The notes: a model not told the origin generated them from the letters alone. DNA of 64,000 nt from CAWCDJ01 sp963796485 (GCA_963796485.1 CAWCLV010000001.1:186001-250000); one strand, 5' to 3'; shown: positions 38,019 through 47,369, counted from the first letter of the stretch. Made by a program: numbers and translations.

Positions 38019-38790
38019 AACCCACGGGTCCGCCCCGTTCCGCGTCGCACAAGCCCGCGTCTTTCAGCGCTCCCACGGAGGCGCGTGGAAAGTCGCCTAC
38101 GCCGATTTTGTCACGGCCCTGATGGCCCTCTTCATCGTGCTCTGGCTGATGAACAGTTCCACCGCGGTGAAGAAGTCGGTCTCCGGGTATTTCCGCGATC
38201 CACGCGGCTACACGCAGCGGCTCGGAGCCGGCCCCGCCAATTCCGGCGAAGGTTTGCGGGTCAGCGCGCGCAGCGTGAAGGATATCCGCGAGCAATTACA
38301 GCAGGCATTGCGGAAGCTTCCCGAATATCAGCGGATCCGCAGCAACGTTCAATTCAGCGTCACGGGGGAAGGGCTGAGGCTGGACCTCCTGGAAACGGAG
38401 CAGGGTCTGTTCTTCATCACCGGCAGCGCCGAGCCCGCGGAGGCCGGGCGCGATCTGCTTCAGGTGCTTGCCGGCGAACTCTCGCAGCTCGACAACCGCC
38501 TGGTGATCGAAGGCCACACCGATTCCCGTCCATTCCGGAACGCGGTCCCGTCGAGCGGCTACGGCAACTGGGAACTTTCCGCGGACCGCGCCAACGCGGC
38601 GCGCCGCCTGCTTCATCAGTATGGCGTCCGCCCGGAGCAGGTCACGGAAGTCCGCGGATTCGGCGATCAGAAGCAGATGTATCCCGATCCGGCCGATCCG
38701 CGAAACCGCCGCGTCTCCGTGGTGATCCGGTTCGGGGGCGTCAGTGAGGCTGGTTCGCCGGAGTCAGGTTCAGCGCCTGCCCGCGAATGA
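37993..38790 (+). CDS. motB: MotB-like stator with OmpA/peptidoglycan-binding domain
   Basis: 265 residues from the ATG at 37993. One N-terminal helix carries the proton-binding aspartate D38 (AWKVAYADFVTALMALF), the position equivalent to E. coli D32. A plug-like stretch (SVSGYFRDPRGY) follows. The OmpA/MotB C-domain at residues ~165-255 has NRLVIEGHTDSRPF and the NWELSADRANAARRLL block that binds peptidoglycan. Reading frame overlaps motA by 26 nt and converges with the transporter gene at 38741 (50-bp overlap). Confidence 0.9.
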   Translation: MSPKPAPPETHGSAPFRVAQARVFQRSHGGAWKVAYADFVTALMALFIVLWLMNSSTAVKKSVSGYFRDPRGYTQRLGAGPANSGEGLRVSARSVKDIREQLQQALRKLPEYQRIRSNVQFSVTGEGLRLDLLETEQGLFFITGSAEPAEAGRDLLQVLAGELSQLDNRLVIEGHTDSRPFRNAVPSSGYGNWELSADRANAARRLLHQYGVRPEQVTEVRGFGDQKQMYPDPADPRNRRVSVVIRFGGVSEAGSPESGSAPARE

Positions 38791-39457
38791 CGCCTGGCTC
38801 GCCGCCTCCCACCGTGATCGGAGGCTGTTGCCGCGCGTTCTTGAACTTACCGAGCGAGAGAACCGCGTGTCCGAAACTCTCCTCCAGCATCAGCGCGGTT
38901 GCGGTATAAAACGCGACGAACGCCGAAATCAGGAACGCGTATCCGGCAGCCATCTGCAGGGCTCCAACGGCGCCCGACAGCCGTGCGATCGCCTCCAGGG
39001 TCGAACCGGTAGCCAGGAACGCGAGCACCAGGAACAAAGAGAGATTCTCGGCCAGCGCTGCCCATGCACCCATCCAGGTGATGGCGCCCAGGACGATGAA
39101 CCAGTAGCCGAGCGCCGGGAATAATCCGGCGGGCAGCGGACGCCCGGACAACGCAAAACCGAGGCTCAAAACTCCGAACGCAATCCAGAACGAGCCCCAC
39201 AGGCCGTGCATCGCGGTAGCCAGGCCGTCGCGGGCCCTAAAAGCCCACATGCCCGCGAGAAATTGTGCGACACCCCCAAACAGGGCCGCGAACGGCGCCA
39301 GGAAAAGAATCGTATAAGGCTGCCCGTACCACCCTGCCAGATAGGCTGCGACCATGAAAGTCGCTCCGGCGAAGCCGTACAGGCCAAGAATCGATGGAGC
39401 GGCCACCGGCTGCAGAAAAATCCGCGCCGGGGTCACTTCCGCTATTTCCAATGGCAT
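38741..39457 (-). CDS. GPR1/FUN34/YaaH (SatP)-type membrane transporter
   Basis: 238 residues with about six hydrophobic helices, for example ILGLYGFAGATFMVAAYLAG and LFLVLAFLATGSTLEA. The overall pattern and length fit the acetate/succinate:proton symporter family, although the classic NPAPLGL motif is not exact (AAPSILGLYGF). Located in the inner membrane, it would move small monocarboxylates such as acetate. Its 3' end overlaps motB antisense by 50 bp. Confidence 0.78.
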   Translation of the reverse strand: MPLEIAEVTPARIFLQPVAAPSILGLYGFAGATFMVAAYLAGWYGQPYTILFLAPFAALFGGVAQFLAGMWAFRARDGLATAMHGLWGSFWIAFGVLSLGFALSGRPLPAGLFPALGYWFIVLGAITWMGAWAALAENLSLFLVLAFLATGSTLEAIARLSGAVGALQMAAGYAFLISAFVAFYTATALMLEESFGHAVLSLGKFKNARQQPPITVGGGEPGVIRGQALNLTPANQPH

Positions 39458-39548
39458 TGATCTTCCCCTCCTGATTCGAGTGTAGGACCCGGCAGGGTTG
39501 GCCGATTGTGCGCAAAGGTGCGTTGAAAATCGCGCTTCTCCCGTTACC

Positions 39549-40472
39549 TCAACTGCGAACCGCGATGAGGCTGTTCACCTCTTCCAGGTCGGCGGCCGAA
39601 AGGCGCCAATTGCCGGCGGCGGCGTTGGCGCGGACCTGTTCGGGAGACGTTGCTCCGGCGATGACCGAGGCCACCACCGGGCGCGCGAGCAGCCAGGAAA
39701 ATGCCAGTTCGAGCAGCGAATGGCCGCGCGACGCGGCGAATTCGCGCAGTGATTCCGCCATGGCCAGATGTTCCTCCGAAAACATTTTGGGACCAAATCC
39801 GGCCGCGCCGCGGCTTCCCGCCGGCGGCGGAGACCCGCGGCGGTACTTTCCGGTGAGCAACCCGCTCGCCAGTGGAAAGTAGGGGAGAAATGCCATCCCG
39901 AGGCGCGCGCACTCCTGGAGTACCCCCTGTTCCGGTTCGCGCTTCATCAAACTGTACTCGTTCTGCACGCTCACGAAGCGGGCGGCGCCGGGCTTCACGG
40001 CCGCGGCAGCCTCGCGCAGTTGCGCGTCGGAGAAGTTGGAGCACCCGATCTCCCGCACCTTGCCCTCCCGAACGAGGTCGTTCATGGCCTCCAGCGTTTC
40101 CGCGATCGGTGTGTTCGGATCGGGGCGGTGCAGTTGATAAAGGTCGATGTACCCGGTCCCGAGCCGGCGGAGGCTGTCGGCCGCCGCGCGCTTGACGTAA
40201 TCCGGCTTTGCGCCGAGCCGCTGTTCGTCCATCTTCATGCCGAACTTGGTCGCGATCACCACTTCTTTCCGGCGGGTGCCGAGCGCCCGGCCGAGATACT
40301 CCTCGCTCTGGCCGGACCCGTAAACATCCGCTGTATCGAAGAAGTTGATGCCGTTCGCGATGGCGGCGTCCACCACCGCGGCGGTAGCTTCCGCGTCGAT
40401 GCGCCAGCCGAAATTATTACAGCCGATCCCGATCGTCGTGACCTCGAGAGATCCTATTTTGCGATACTCCAT
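39549..40472 (-). CDS. aldo/keto reductase
   Basis: 307 residues, cytosolic. Catalytic tetrad: D in FDTADVYGSGQSEE with tyrosine Y in DVYG, lysine in IATKFGM, histidine in LYQLHRPD. Cofactor region GCSNFSDAQL and LLARPVVASVIAGA fit NADPH-dependent YajO/AKR11-14-type enzymes. Substrate unknown. Lies between the SatP-type transporter (convergent spacing 91 bp on the left) and the divergent PaiB-type gene. Confidence 0.9.
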   Translation of the reverse strand: MEYRKIGSLEVTTIGIGCNNFGWRIDAEATAAVVDAAIANGINFFDTADVYGSGQSEEYLGRALGTRRKEVVIATKFGMKMDEQRLGAKPDYVKRAAADSLRRLGTGYIDLYQLHRPDPNTPIAETLEAMNDLVREGKVREIGCSNFSDAQLREAAAAVKPGAARFVSVQNEYSLMKREPEQGVLQECARLGMAFLPYFPLASGLLTGKYRRGSPPPAGSRGAAGFGPKMFSEEHLAMAESLREFAASRGHSLLELAFSWLLARPVVASVIAGATSPEQVRANAAAGNWRLSAADLEEVNSLIAVRS

Positions 40473-40598
40473 TGCGCCCTCCTCCCTCTAAAGAGTAGCC
40501 ATCTACGGGATCGAATGGCACGGGCGCGGTTCTGCCCGTACAGAAGCGCACGGACGGCGCGCCACGATACCATAGTCTGAACCAATAGCGAGCGCACC

Positions 40599-41255
40599 AT
40601 GAAACCACGCCCAGAGGGACCGCAGGGATCGCTTTACATCCCCAAGCCACACCTCGTGGAGGACCGCCGGTTCCTGCACGATTTCATGGACGAATTCCCG
40701 TTTGCCGATCTGGTGACCGCCGGGCCGTCGATCCGCATCACCCACATTCCCGTTCTTCTGGATCGTGCCGCCGGGAAGTACGGAACGCTCCTCGGCCATA
40801 TGGCGCGCCACAACGAACAGGCCGGGGCGTTCGACGGCAGTCAGCCCGCGGTCGTCGTATTTCGCGGACCGCATTCCTACATCTCGCCCACCTGGTATAC
40901 GAAGCCCGAAGCCGTGCCCACCTGGAATTTCGCGGTGGTGCACGCTACGGGCAGGTTGAAGGCGGTGGAAGATCGAGCGGTGTTGCAGGGGCTCGTGACG
41001 AAGCTGGTTCACAGATTCGAGGGCACCGGCGGAAACGCTTACGACGTGGCGAAACTGCAAGATGCATACCTGGCCGGGATGATCGCCGGCATCATCGGCT
41101 TCGAAATGGAAATCGAGTTGTTGGAAGGCAAGTTCAAACTCGGTCAGGAACGTTGCGAAGGGGACCGGCGGGGCATCCTCCAGGGACTCGCCTCCGCCAG
41201 GCCGGAGCGGAACATTTACGAGCTGACGGAAGCGTTCTACCGGCGCAACGATTGA
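40599..41255 (+). CDS. PaiB-like FMN-binding regulator-type protein
   Basis: 218 residues. The whole length matches the PaiB/FMN-binding negative regulator family: SLYIPKPHLVEDRRFLHDF, FRGPHSYISPTWYTKPEAV and TWNFAVVHATG. The fold is a flavin-reductase-like split barrel binding FMN. In Bacillus PaiB represses degradative enzyme genes together with the acetyltransferase PaiA; no PaiA-like gene is adjacent here. The alternative view, a flavin-dependent reductase, is not excluded. Confidence 0.87.
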   Translation: MKPRPEGPQGSLYIPKPHLVEDRRFLHDFMDEFPFADLVTAGPSIRITHIPVLLDRAAGKYGTLLGHMARHNEQAGAFDGSQPAVVVFRGPHSYISPTWYTKPEAVPTWNFAVVHATGRLKAVEDRAVLQGLVTKLVHRFEGTGGNAYDVAKLQDAYLAGMIAGIIGFEMEIELLEGKFKLGQERCEGDRRGILQGLASARPERNIYELTEAFYRRND

Positions 41256-41379
41256 TGCCCAGGTGGGGAACCCGCCGCCTGGCGCCGGTGTCTCAATTCG
41301 TGGGCACCGGCTCGCGCGACGGTCTGGCGTGACAGTCTCCCCGCCCGAACGGCAGGCGCCGGCTGTTTGGGGGTGAGGC

Positions 41380-42291
41380 ATGGAAGCGTCTCCGTACTTT
41401 CCCTACCGATCCGAGGCGGTGAGGGATCGATGTTTCGCATACTTCGATTCGCTGGCCGCGCGGCAGTGGCCGGCCGCTTCGCAAACACGAACCGTTCCGA
41501 CGGCGTACGGGCAGACCTTTGTCCGCATCACTGGTCCGGCGAATGCGCCGCCTCTCGTCCTCTTGCACGGCGCGGGGACCACTTCGCTGATGTGGGCGCC
41601 GAACGTCCGGGAACTTTCCGCCGAGTGCCGGACCTTTGCGGTAGACCAGATCGGCGAAATCGGCAAAAGCATCTGCAGCCGGCCCATCCGCTCTATCGAG
41701 GATCTTCTCGCCTGGATGGATGAGCTATTCGACGGCCTGGGACTGGGCAACGGCATCAACCTGGCCGGACTTTCTTACGGCGGAGCACTGGCGGCCCAGT
41801 ATGCTGTGCGTTTTCCCCGGAGAATTAATAAACTCGTCCTCCTGGCGCCGGGGAACACCATTCTGAGAATCAAGGCGTGGACCCTGTTGCGCCTGCTTAT
41901 GGCCGCCGCGGCCAGGCGCACGTGTCTGCCGCCACTGGTTCGCTGGATGTTCGCGGACATGGTTCGCAAGAGCCCCGAGTGGGCGGGCGAAACCACCGAA
42001 ATGTTGTCCACGACCATGGGGAGCGGCCAGCGGCGGAATCTTCCGTTCCCGCCGGTGTTGACGGACCGGGAGTGGAGCAGCCTGAAGGCGCCGGTCCTGT
42101 TCCTGGTAGGCGAGCATGAAGTGATCTACTCCGCGGAAAAGGCGGTGAGCCGCCTGAAACGGGTGGCGCCGGGAGCTACCGCTGCGATTCTGCCCGGCGC
42201 CGGCCACGATTTGACGTTTGTCCAGGCGGCCGAGGTCGATCGAAGAATTCTGGAATTCCTGAAATCGGCCAGGGCCGCCGCAGCGCATTGA
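41380..42291 (+). CDS. alpha/beta hydrolase
   Basis: 303 residues. Canonical alpha/beta-hydrolase core: oxyanion HG in LVLLHGAGTTSLMW, nucleophile serine in LAGLSYGGALAAQY, acidic residue near FLVGEHEVIYS, histidine in LPGAGHDLTF. A helical lid lies in between. Cytosolic, no signal peptide. Substrate unknown. The preceding 124 bp hold no clear signal. Confidence 0.88.
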   Translation: MEASPYFPYRSEAVRDRCFAYFDSLAARQWPAASQTRTVPTAYGQTFVRITGPANAPPLVLLHGAGTTSLMWAPNVRELSAECRTFAVDQIGEIGKSICSRPIRSIEDLLAWMDELFDGLGLGNGINLAGLSYGGALAAQYAVRFPRRINKLVLLAPGNTILRIKAWTLLRLLMAAAARRTCLPPLVRWMFADMVRKSPEWAGETTEMLSTTMGSGQRRNLPFPPVLTDREWSSLKAPVLFLVGEHEVIYSAEKAVSRLKRVAPGATAAILPGAGHDLTFVQAAEVDRRILEFLKSARAAAAH

Positions 42292-42345
42292 GAATTATTC
42301 AAGGGGTGTAGGTGAAAACCCCGAGCGTGGGTCTTAGAATCAGAT

Positions 42346-44136
42346 ATGGGACCTTTTTCTCTGAAGCTCCCGGTTGCGCTTCTGGCGATGGCCGCGTGTG
42401 CCCAGGGGCAGTTCAGTAATCTGGCGGTGACGGACGACGGTTCGCAGGTCTACTTCGCCACCAGCCTCCGGCTCGTTTCCGAGGCCTCGCAGAGTCTGCC
42501 TGACGGCTCCGCGATTTACCGGGTTGCCAACAGTGCCAACGGCGCCATCGAGCGCGTGACCACTCCGTCGGGCTTCAATCCGCTTCCCTATCATGCCTAC
42601 TCCCAGGGCAACCCGCAGATCAGCGCGGACAATCGCCTGTTCTCCTATACCGTATACGACAACTGCGGCGGCGGCAGCGCCTGCATCACGTTTCCCTCCA
42701 CCAGCAACTCTTTTCTCCTGCTGGACGGGGCGCCCTACGGCCAGTCGCTGAAGGGCGAGGCGCAGATCAGCCGCAACGGCCGCTTCGTCATGAGCTACCT
42801 GGCGTCCCCGGCGTCCTGCTGTGGCATCCCGCTCCAGCCGGCGGTGATCCAGTATTACGATCTCCAGGCCGGGACTACGGTCCAGGTTCCGCTGCCCCCT
42901 TCGGCCAGGAGGCAGGCTCTGACGAGCGCCGGAACGGCCCTCCTGCTGAACTCCCAGACCGGTTCGCTGATGCTCTGGACGCCGCAATCCTCGAGCAAAC
43001 TCGCCACCGCTGTGCCGGCGAAATCGGCCATCCTCAACGACGCGGGTACCTGGGTGGTTTACGAGGCCGCCACGGGTACAACGGCCGACTTGCGGGGATT
43101 CGAGATCTCCACTGGCCGGGATGTCGTTCTGGCGAGCCGTCCCATCGAGTTCTGGTCGTCACCTGTTTTTGGCTCATCCATCAGCAACGATGGCGGCCTC
43201 GTCGTGTACTTGAGCGCGCCGCAGCCCGGGCAACCGGTCCAAGTCTGGAGCATTCAGCCCGACGGCGGGAATCGGAGGGAGTTAAGCAACTTCCCCCAGG
43301 ACATCACCGAAACCGCCTTTTCCGGCGATGGGCGGACCGTGGTCGTTTTCACCGGCGGCCGGATCGTCTCAATGGATTTGACCGACGGTGAACTTCGCGA
43401 ACTGATCGGCATAACCCCGACCTGTTCTCCGGGCATCCCGCCCTCCACTGCCGGGATCGCTTTCCTGGCGCCCGGGTCGCTCTATTTGCTGGAGGGGACC
43501 GGGCTCGCCGCGTCCACGGAAACCGCTTCCGCCCCGCTGCCGGACACGCTGGCAGGCACGCAGCTATTAATGAACGGCAGGCCGCTTCCGCTGCTGATCG
43601 CGTCGCCAACCGGGATCTGGTTCCAGGTTCCTTTCGAAGCCGCTCCGGGTACCACCGCCACGCTCACCGTCAACCACGGTTCGCCGTTCCAGGGCTGCTC
43701 CGTCGATATCCCGATCTCCGGTCGTAGTCCCTACCTTTTCCAGGACAGCACGGCCAGCACGATTGTCATTCATCAGGATTTCAACGGGTTGGTTACGCGG
43801 GACTCGCCGGCGACGCCCGGAGAAGTCGTCACCGTATACGCTTTGGGGCTGGGCGGCGTCACGCCCTCGGTCCCGACCGGCCTCGTGACACCGTTGGTCC
43901 CGCTTTCGCCGCTGAACTGGCCGTTCGCCTGTTACGAGGGGAACTCGACCGAGAACGGGCAGATGCTCGACGTTCCGTTCGCCGGGCTGGCGCCCGGGAT
44001 GATCGGGATTTACCAGGTGAACATCCGCATGCCGGACCCGCTGCCCTCGGGCACCCCCCTCGTGTTGAACTGCGGCACTCCCGGCAATGTCTACGAGCGC
44101 GGGAGCGGCGCCGTCGCCACCGGCGGGCCGGGTTAG
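42346..44136 (+). CDS. exported beta-propeller protein with Solibacter-type C-terminus
   Basis: 596 residues with a signal peptide (VALLAMAACAQGQ). Residues ~25-380 show repeats of a TolB/WD40-type propeller (LAVTDDGSQVYFAT, TETAFSGDGRTVVVFTGG). The final ~220 residues, with PGEVVTVYALGLGG, VPFAGLAPGMIGIYQVNI and LNCGTPGNVYERG, resemble the C-terminal domain described from Solibacter usitatus (TIGR03437) found on many of its extracellular proteins. This is the best taxonomic marker in the window. Surface or secreted protein of unknown role. Its stop overlaps the convergent LytTR gene by 4 bp. Confidence 0.85.
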   Translation: MGPFSLKLPVALLAMAACAQGQFSNLAVTDDGSQVYFATSLRLVSEASQSLPDGSAIYRVANSANGAIERVTTPSGFNPLPYHAYSQGNPQISADNRLFSYTVYDNCGGGSACITFPSTSNSFLLLDGAPYGQSLKGEAQISRNGRFVMSYLASPASCCGIPLQPAVIQYYDLQAGTTVQVPLPPSARRQALTSAGTALLLNSQTGSLMLWTPQSSSKLATAVPAKSAILNDAGTWVVYEAATGTTADLRGFEISTGRDVVLASRPIEFWSSPVFGSSISNDGGLVVYLSAPQPGQPVQVWSIQPDGGNRRELSNFPQDITETAFSGDGRTVVVFTGGRIVSMDLTDGELRELIGITPTCSPGIPPSTAGIAFLAPGSLYLLEGTGLAASTETASAPLPDTLAGTQLLMNGRPLPLLIASPTGIWFQVPFEAAPGTTATLTVNHGSPFQGCSVDIPISGRSPYLFQDSTASTIVIHQDFNGLVTRDSPATPGEVVTVYALGLGGVTPSVPTGLVTPLVPLSPLNWPFACYEGNSTENGQMLDVPFAGLAPGMIGIYQVNIRMPDPLPSGTPLVLNCGTPGNVYERGSGAVATGGPG

Positions 44137-44909
44137 AGCTTGAATAGTTCGCGCAGGCGCCGGGTCTGTACCCGGCTCACCGGGACTTCCGTATGCTTCC
44201 GATCGTCCATGCGCAACTGGTAGCTGGACTTGAACCACGGCACCACTTCTTTGATCTTGTTGATGTTGACGAGGTAAGAGCGGTGCACCCGCCAGAAGAG
44301 GTCGCGGTCCAGGTTGGCCTGCAAATCCTCGATTGTGCGGTACGTAGAGTGGCCTTCCAGGCTGGTGGTGACCAGCGTGATCAAGCCGTCGTCGATGGTG
44401 GCATAGATCAGATCGGCGGCATCCACGATGAAGTGCCGGTTATTCGACCGCACCAGCAGTTTGTTGCGCGGAGTCTGGGGCGCGCCTTTGGGCGCTTCCG
44501 CGATTTCGGGGCTTTTCCTGTCCTGGATCGCCCGGCGGGCGCGTTCGATGGTTTCCGCCAGCCGCCCTTTTTCCACCGGCTTGAGGATGTAATCCATGGC
44601 CTCCAGCCGAAACGCCTCGACCGCATACTGGTCGTACGCCGTCAGGAAGATGAAATGCGGAAGGTCCGTATCCTTCTCCCTCAGCCTTCGGACGACTCCC
44701 AGCCCATCCAACCCCGGCATGTGTACGTCCAGAAACACCATGTCGGGCTCCAGCTTCCGGATCAGTTCGACAGCCTCTAAACCGTTGGAACCAGTAGCGA
44801 TAAGCTCGATTTCGGGGAAGTCCTTAAGCAGGTAGGAAAGTTCGTCGCAGGCCAGCTGTTCATCGTCAACGACAACGGTAGTAAGTGTAGCCGTCGCACG
44901 GTCGCGCAT
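44133..44909 (-). CDS. LytTR-family response regulator
   Basis: 258 residues from the ATG at 44909; a longer frame to 44987 lacks support. Receiver domain with DDE at its start, phospho-acceptor in MVFLDVHMPGLDGLG and lysine in YILKPVEKG. The C-terminal LytTR DNA-binding domain has LLVRSNNRHFIVDAADLIYA, HSTYRTIEDLQANL and WRVHRSYLVNINKIKE. Regulators of this family control secreted factors or cell-wall genes. No histidine kinase is adjacent, so it is an orphan here. Transcribed divergently from the inositol-phosphate synthase. Confidence 0.92.
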   Translation of the reverse strand: MRDRATATLTTVVVDDEQLACDELSYLLKDFPEIELIATGSNGLEAVELIRKLEPDMVFLDVHMPGLDGLGVVRRLREKDTDLPHFIFLTAYDQYAVEAFRLEAMDYILKPVEKGRLAETIERARRAIQDRKSPEIAEAPKGAPQTPRNKLLVRSNNRHFIVDAADLIYATIDDGLITLVTTSLEGHSTYRTIEDLQANLDRDLFWRVHRSYLVNINKIKEVVPWFKSSYQLRMDDRKHTEVPVSRVQTRRLRELFKL

Positions 44910-44950
44910 GGAGTTGGTATTATAGCATTTCGACCCAAAGGAGACCGATT

Positions 44951-46270
44951 TTGCCCAATCCCGATAACGTCCAAATTGCGCCCGCACGGGGCAAACTGGG
45001 TGTTTTAGTCCCAGGTATGGGCGCCGTCACGACGACGTTCATTGCGGGGCTCGAAGCTATGAAGCGCGGTCTGGGGAAGCCAATAGGCTCCCTGACTCAA
45101 TTGGGAACCATCCGGCTGGGGAAGCGCACGGAAGGCCGGAGCCCGGCCATCCGCGATTTTGTGCCGCTCGCCAGCGTGGAAGACCTGCAAGTTGGATGCT
45201 GGGATATTTTCGAAGATAACGCGTACGAAGCGGCCGTGAAGGCCGGCGTGCTGGAACCGGCGCTACTGGAACAACTGAAGGAACCGCTTTCCGCCGTGAA
45301 GCCGATGAAGGCGGTGTTCGACCAGAACTTCGTGAAGCGGCTGAATGGTCCGAACGTGAAGACCGGCGGATCCAAAATGGACTACGCCGAGATGGTGATG
45401 GACGACATCCGGCAGTTCCAGGCGCGGACCGGCGTCGAGCGCACGGTCATGATCTGGTGCGGTTCCACCGAGGTCTTCCACGAGCCTGCCGCCGTGCACG
45501 CCACCTTGAAAGACTTCGAATGCGGACTGCAGAAAAACGACCCGGAGATTTCCGCCAGCCAGATCTACGCTTACGCCGCGTTGAAACTGGGAGTCCCTTA
45601 CGCGAACGGCGCCCCGCACCTGACCACGGACATGCCGGCGCTGATCGAACTGGCGCGCGACAACAACGTGCCGATTGCCGGCAAGGACTACAAGAGCGGC
45701 CAGACGTTTATGAAGACGCTGATCGCGCCCGGCCTGAAATCGCGCCTGCTGGGCCTGAACGGCTGGTTCTCGACTAACATCCTCGGCAACCGCGACGGCG
45801 AAGTTCTCGACGAACCCGGTTCGTTCCGTTCCAAAGAGGTGAGTAAGTCCTCGGCGCTCGAATACATCCTGCAGAAGGACCTCTATCCCGATCTGTACCG
45901 GGAGTTCTATCACAAGGTCCGGATCGAGTATTATCCGCCGCGCGGCGACGCCAAAGAGGGCTGGGACAACATCGACATCTTCGGGTGGCTGGGCTACCCG
46001 ATGCAGATCAAGATTAATTTCCTGTGCCGCGATTCGATTCTGGCGGCTCCGCTGGTGCTGGATCTGGTCCTGTTCATGGACCTCGCCCAACGCGCCGGTA
46101 TGCGAGGCGTGCAGGAATGGCTGTCGTTCTATTTCAAGGCGCCCATGCACGCTCCGGAAGTTTATCCGGAGCACGACGTTTTCATCCAGCTCATGAAGTT
46201 GAAGAACACGCTGCGCTGGATGCGCGGCGAGGACCTCATTACGCACCTCGGGCTGGAATATTACGATTAG
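44951..46270 (+). CDS. ino1: myo-inositol-1-phosphate synthase
   Basis: 439 residues from TTG 44951, with AAAGGAG at 44937-44943. Converts glucose-6-phosphate to inositol-3-phosphate with NAD, the source of inositol lipids, polyols or phosphorylated osmolytes. The NAD-binding loop GVLVPGMGAVTTTF and the conserved blocks AGKDYKSGQTFMKT and NILGNRDGEVLDEP are seen. TATTAT lies at 44919-44924 as a possible -10. A strong hairpin and a short spacer separate it from the epimerase gene, probably one unit. Confidence 0.9.
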   Translation: MPNPDNVQIAPARGKLGVLVPGMGAVTTTFIAGLEAMKRGLGKPIGSLTQLGTIRLGKRTEGRSPAIRDFVPLASVEDLQVGCWDIFEDNAYEAAVKAGVLEPALLEQLKEPLSAVKPMKAVFDQNFVKRLNGPNVKTGGSKMDYAEMVMDDIRQFQARTGVERTVMIWCGSTEVFHEPAAVHATLKDFECGLQKNDPEISASQIYAYAALKLGVPYANGAPHLTTDMPALIELARDNNVPIAGKDYKSGQTFMKTLIAPGLKSRLLGLNGWFSTNILGNRDGEVLDEPGSFRSKEVSKSSALEYILQKDLYPDLYREFYHKVRIEYYPPRGDAKEGWDNIDIFGWLGYPMQIKINFLCRDSILAAPLVLDLVLFMDLAQRAGMRGVQEWLSFYFKAPMHAPEVYPEHDVFIQLMKLKNTLRWMRGEDLITHLGLEYYD

Positions 46271-46291
46271 CCGTTGTATTTTTTGGTTTGG

Positions 46292-46318
46292 GCGCGGCAG
46301 TTGAAGAGACTGCCGCGC
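46292..46318. terminator. 10-bp hairpin between ino1 and the epimerase
   Basis: GCGCGGCAGT (46292-46301) pairs with ACTGCCGCGC (46309-46318) around a 7-nt loop, followed by TCCACTGTTT. It is just upstream of the ATG at 46337. It could end ino1 transcripts or attenuate the epimerase. Confidence 0.55.
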
Positions 46319-46336
46319 TCCACTGTTTAGGAGCAT

Positions 46337-47335
46337 ATGAAAGTACTGGTAATCGGGGGGACCCTGTTTATCGGCCGCCACCTGGTGGAGGCGCTGGTGA
46401 AGGGCGGCCACGAAGTTTCGATTCTGCACCGCAAGCCGAAGCACGATTTCGGCCGGCGGGTCGAAAACATCATGGCGGATCGAAACGACGCGGAGTCTCT
46501 GCATGAGGCGCTCAATACGCGCCGTTTTGAAATCATCTTCGATAATGTCTATGACTTCGAGCACGGCACCACCGCCGAGCAGGTCGAAGCCACGGTCCGC
46601 GCCTGCGGCGACCGCATCAGCCGCTACATTTTCATGTCCAGCGTGGCCGCTTACGGCGACGGGCTGAACCACAAGGAAAGCGACCCGCTGGCGCCCGACT
46701 ATCACGTGAACCCCTACGTGCGGCACAAGGCCACTACCGAGCGCCTGCTTTTCCGCATGCATGCCACCAGCGGCGTTCCCGTCGTGACGTTCCGCCCGCC
46801 GTTCGTCTACGGACCCCGCAGCAACTATTACCGCGAGCCGTTTTTCTGGGACCGTTTGCGGGCGGGGCGGCCGATCATCATCCCCGGTGACGGCCACCGT
46901 CTGATGCAGTTCGTCTACGTCCACGACCTGGTGCACGCGATGATCCGGTCGATGGAAGAGCCCCGCGCCATCGGCGAAGCGTTCAATATCGGCGATCCGA
47001 AACCGGTCACGCAGGCGGAACTGGTAGAGCGGTTCGGCCGTGTCGCAAATATCGAGCCGGTGCTGGCGCGTGTCCCGCGCGACGTGATCGCGCAGGCCGG
47101 CGGCAACGTGATGGAAGAGCCTTTCTACTTCGGAGAGTATTACGACCTGCCGCCCATCACGGAAAACATCGGCAAAGTCACCCGTATGCTGAAGATGAAG
47201 CTTACGCCGTTCGAGACGGGCCTCAAGGAAACCTACAAGTGGTATCTGCGGAATCAAAAGCCGCGGACCGCGACGTTCGAATTCGACGATAAGCTGCTCT
47301 CGATGGTGCGCACCGGCTCTCCGGCCAGCGTTTAA
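46337..47335 (+). CDS. NAD-dependent epimerase/dehydratase, atypical SDR
   Basis: 332 residues. Rossmann N-terminus VLVIGGTLFIGRHL, an atypical glycine-rich loop (GGT-x3-G) as in CSP41-like SDRs. Catalytic-type residues: MSSVAAYGDG and Y-x3-K in YVRHK. C-terminal substrate domain with NIGDPKPVTQAELV. Could epimerise or modify a nucleotide sugar; substrate unknown. Follows ino1 by 66 bp with an AGGAG-like site (TTTAGGAGCAT) before the ATG. Together they suggest a small inositol- or sugar-phosphate pathway (inference). Confidence 0.82.
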   Translation: MKVLVIGGTLFIGRHLVEALVKGGHEVSILHRKPKHDFGRRVENIMADRNDAESLHEALNTRRFEIIFDNVYDFEHGTTAEQVEATVRACGDRISRYIFMSSVAAYGDGLNHKESDPLAPDYHVNPYVRHKATTERLLFRMHATSGVPVVTFRPPFVYGPRSNYYREPFFWDRLRAGRPIIIPGDGHRLMQFVYVHDLVHAMIRSMEEPRAIGEAFNIGDPKPVTQAELVERFGRVANIEPVLARVPRDVIAQAGGNVMEEPFYFGEYYDLPPITENIGKVTRMLKMKLTPFETGLKETYKWYLRNQKPRTATFEFDDKLLSMVRTGSPASV

Positions 47336-47347
47336 GCGAAACGCCTT

Positions 47348-47369
47348 TGTGGGGCGGATCTGCCCCACA
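47348..47369. terminator. 8-bp hairpin after the epimerase gene
   Basis: TGTGGGGC (47348-47355) and GCCCCACA (47362-47369) around GGATCT, 12 bp after the stop codon and before the convergent vapC. No long T-run. Confidence 0.5.

Noticed and set aside
45263..47368. A 701-codon minus-strand frame across ino1 and the epimerase
   Set aside because: Antisense shadow; both plus-strand products show family motifs.
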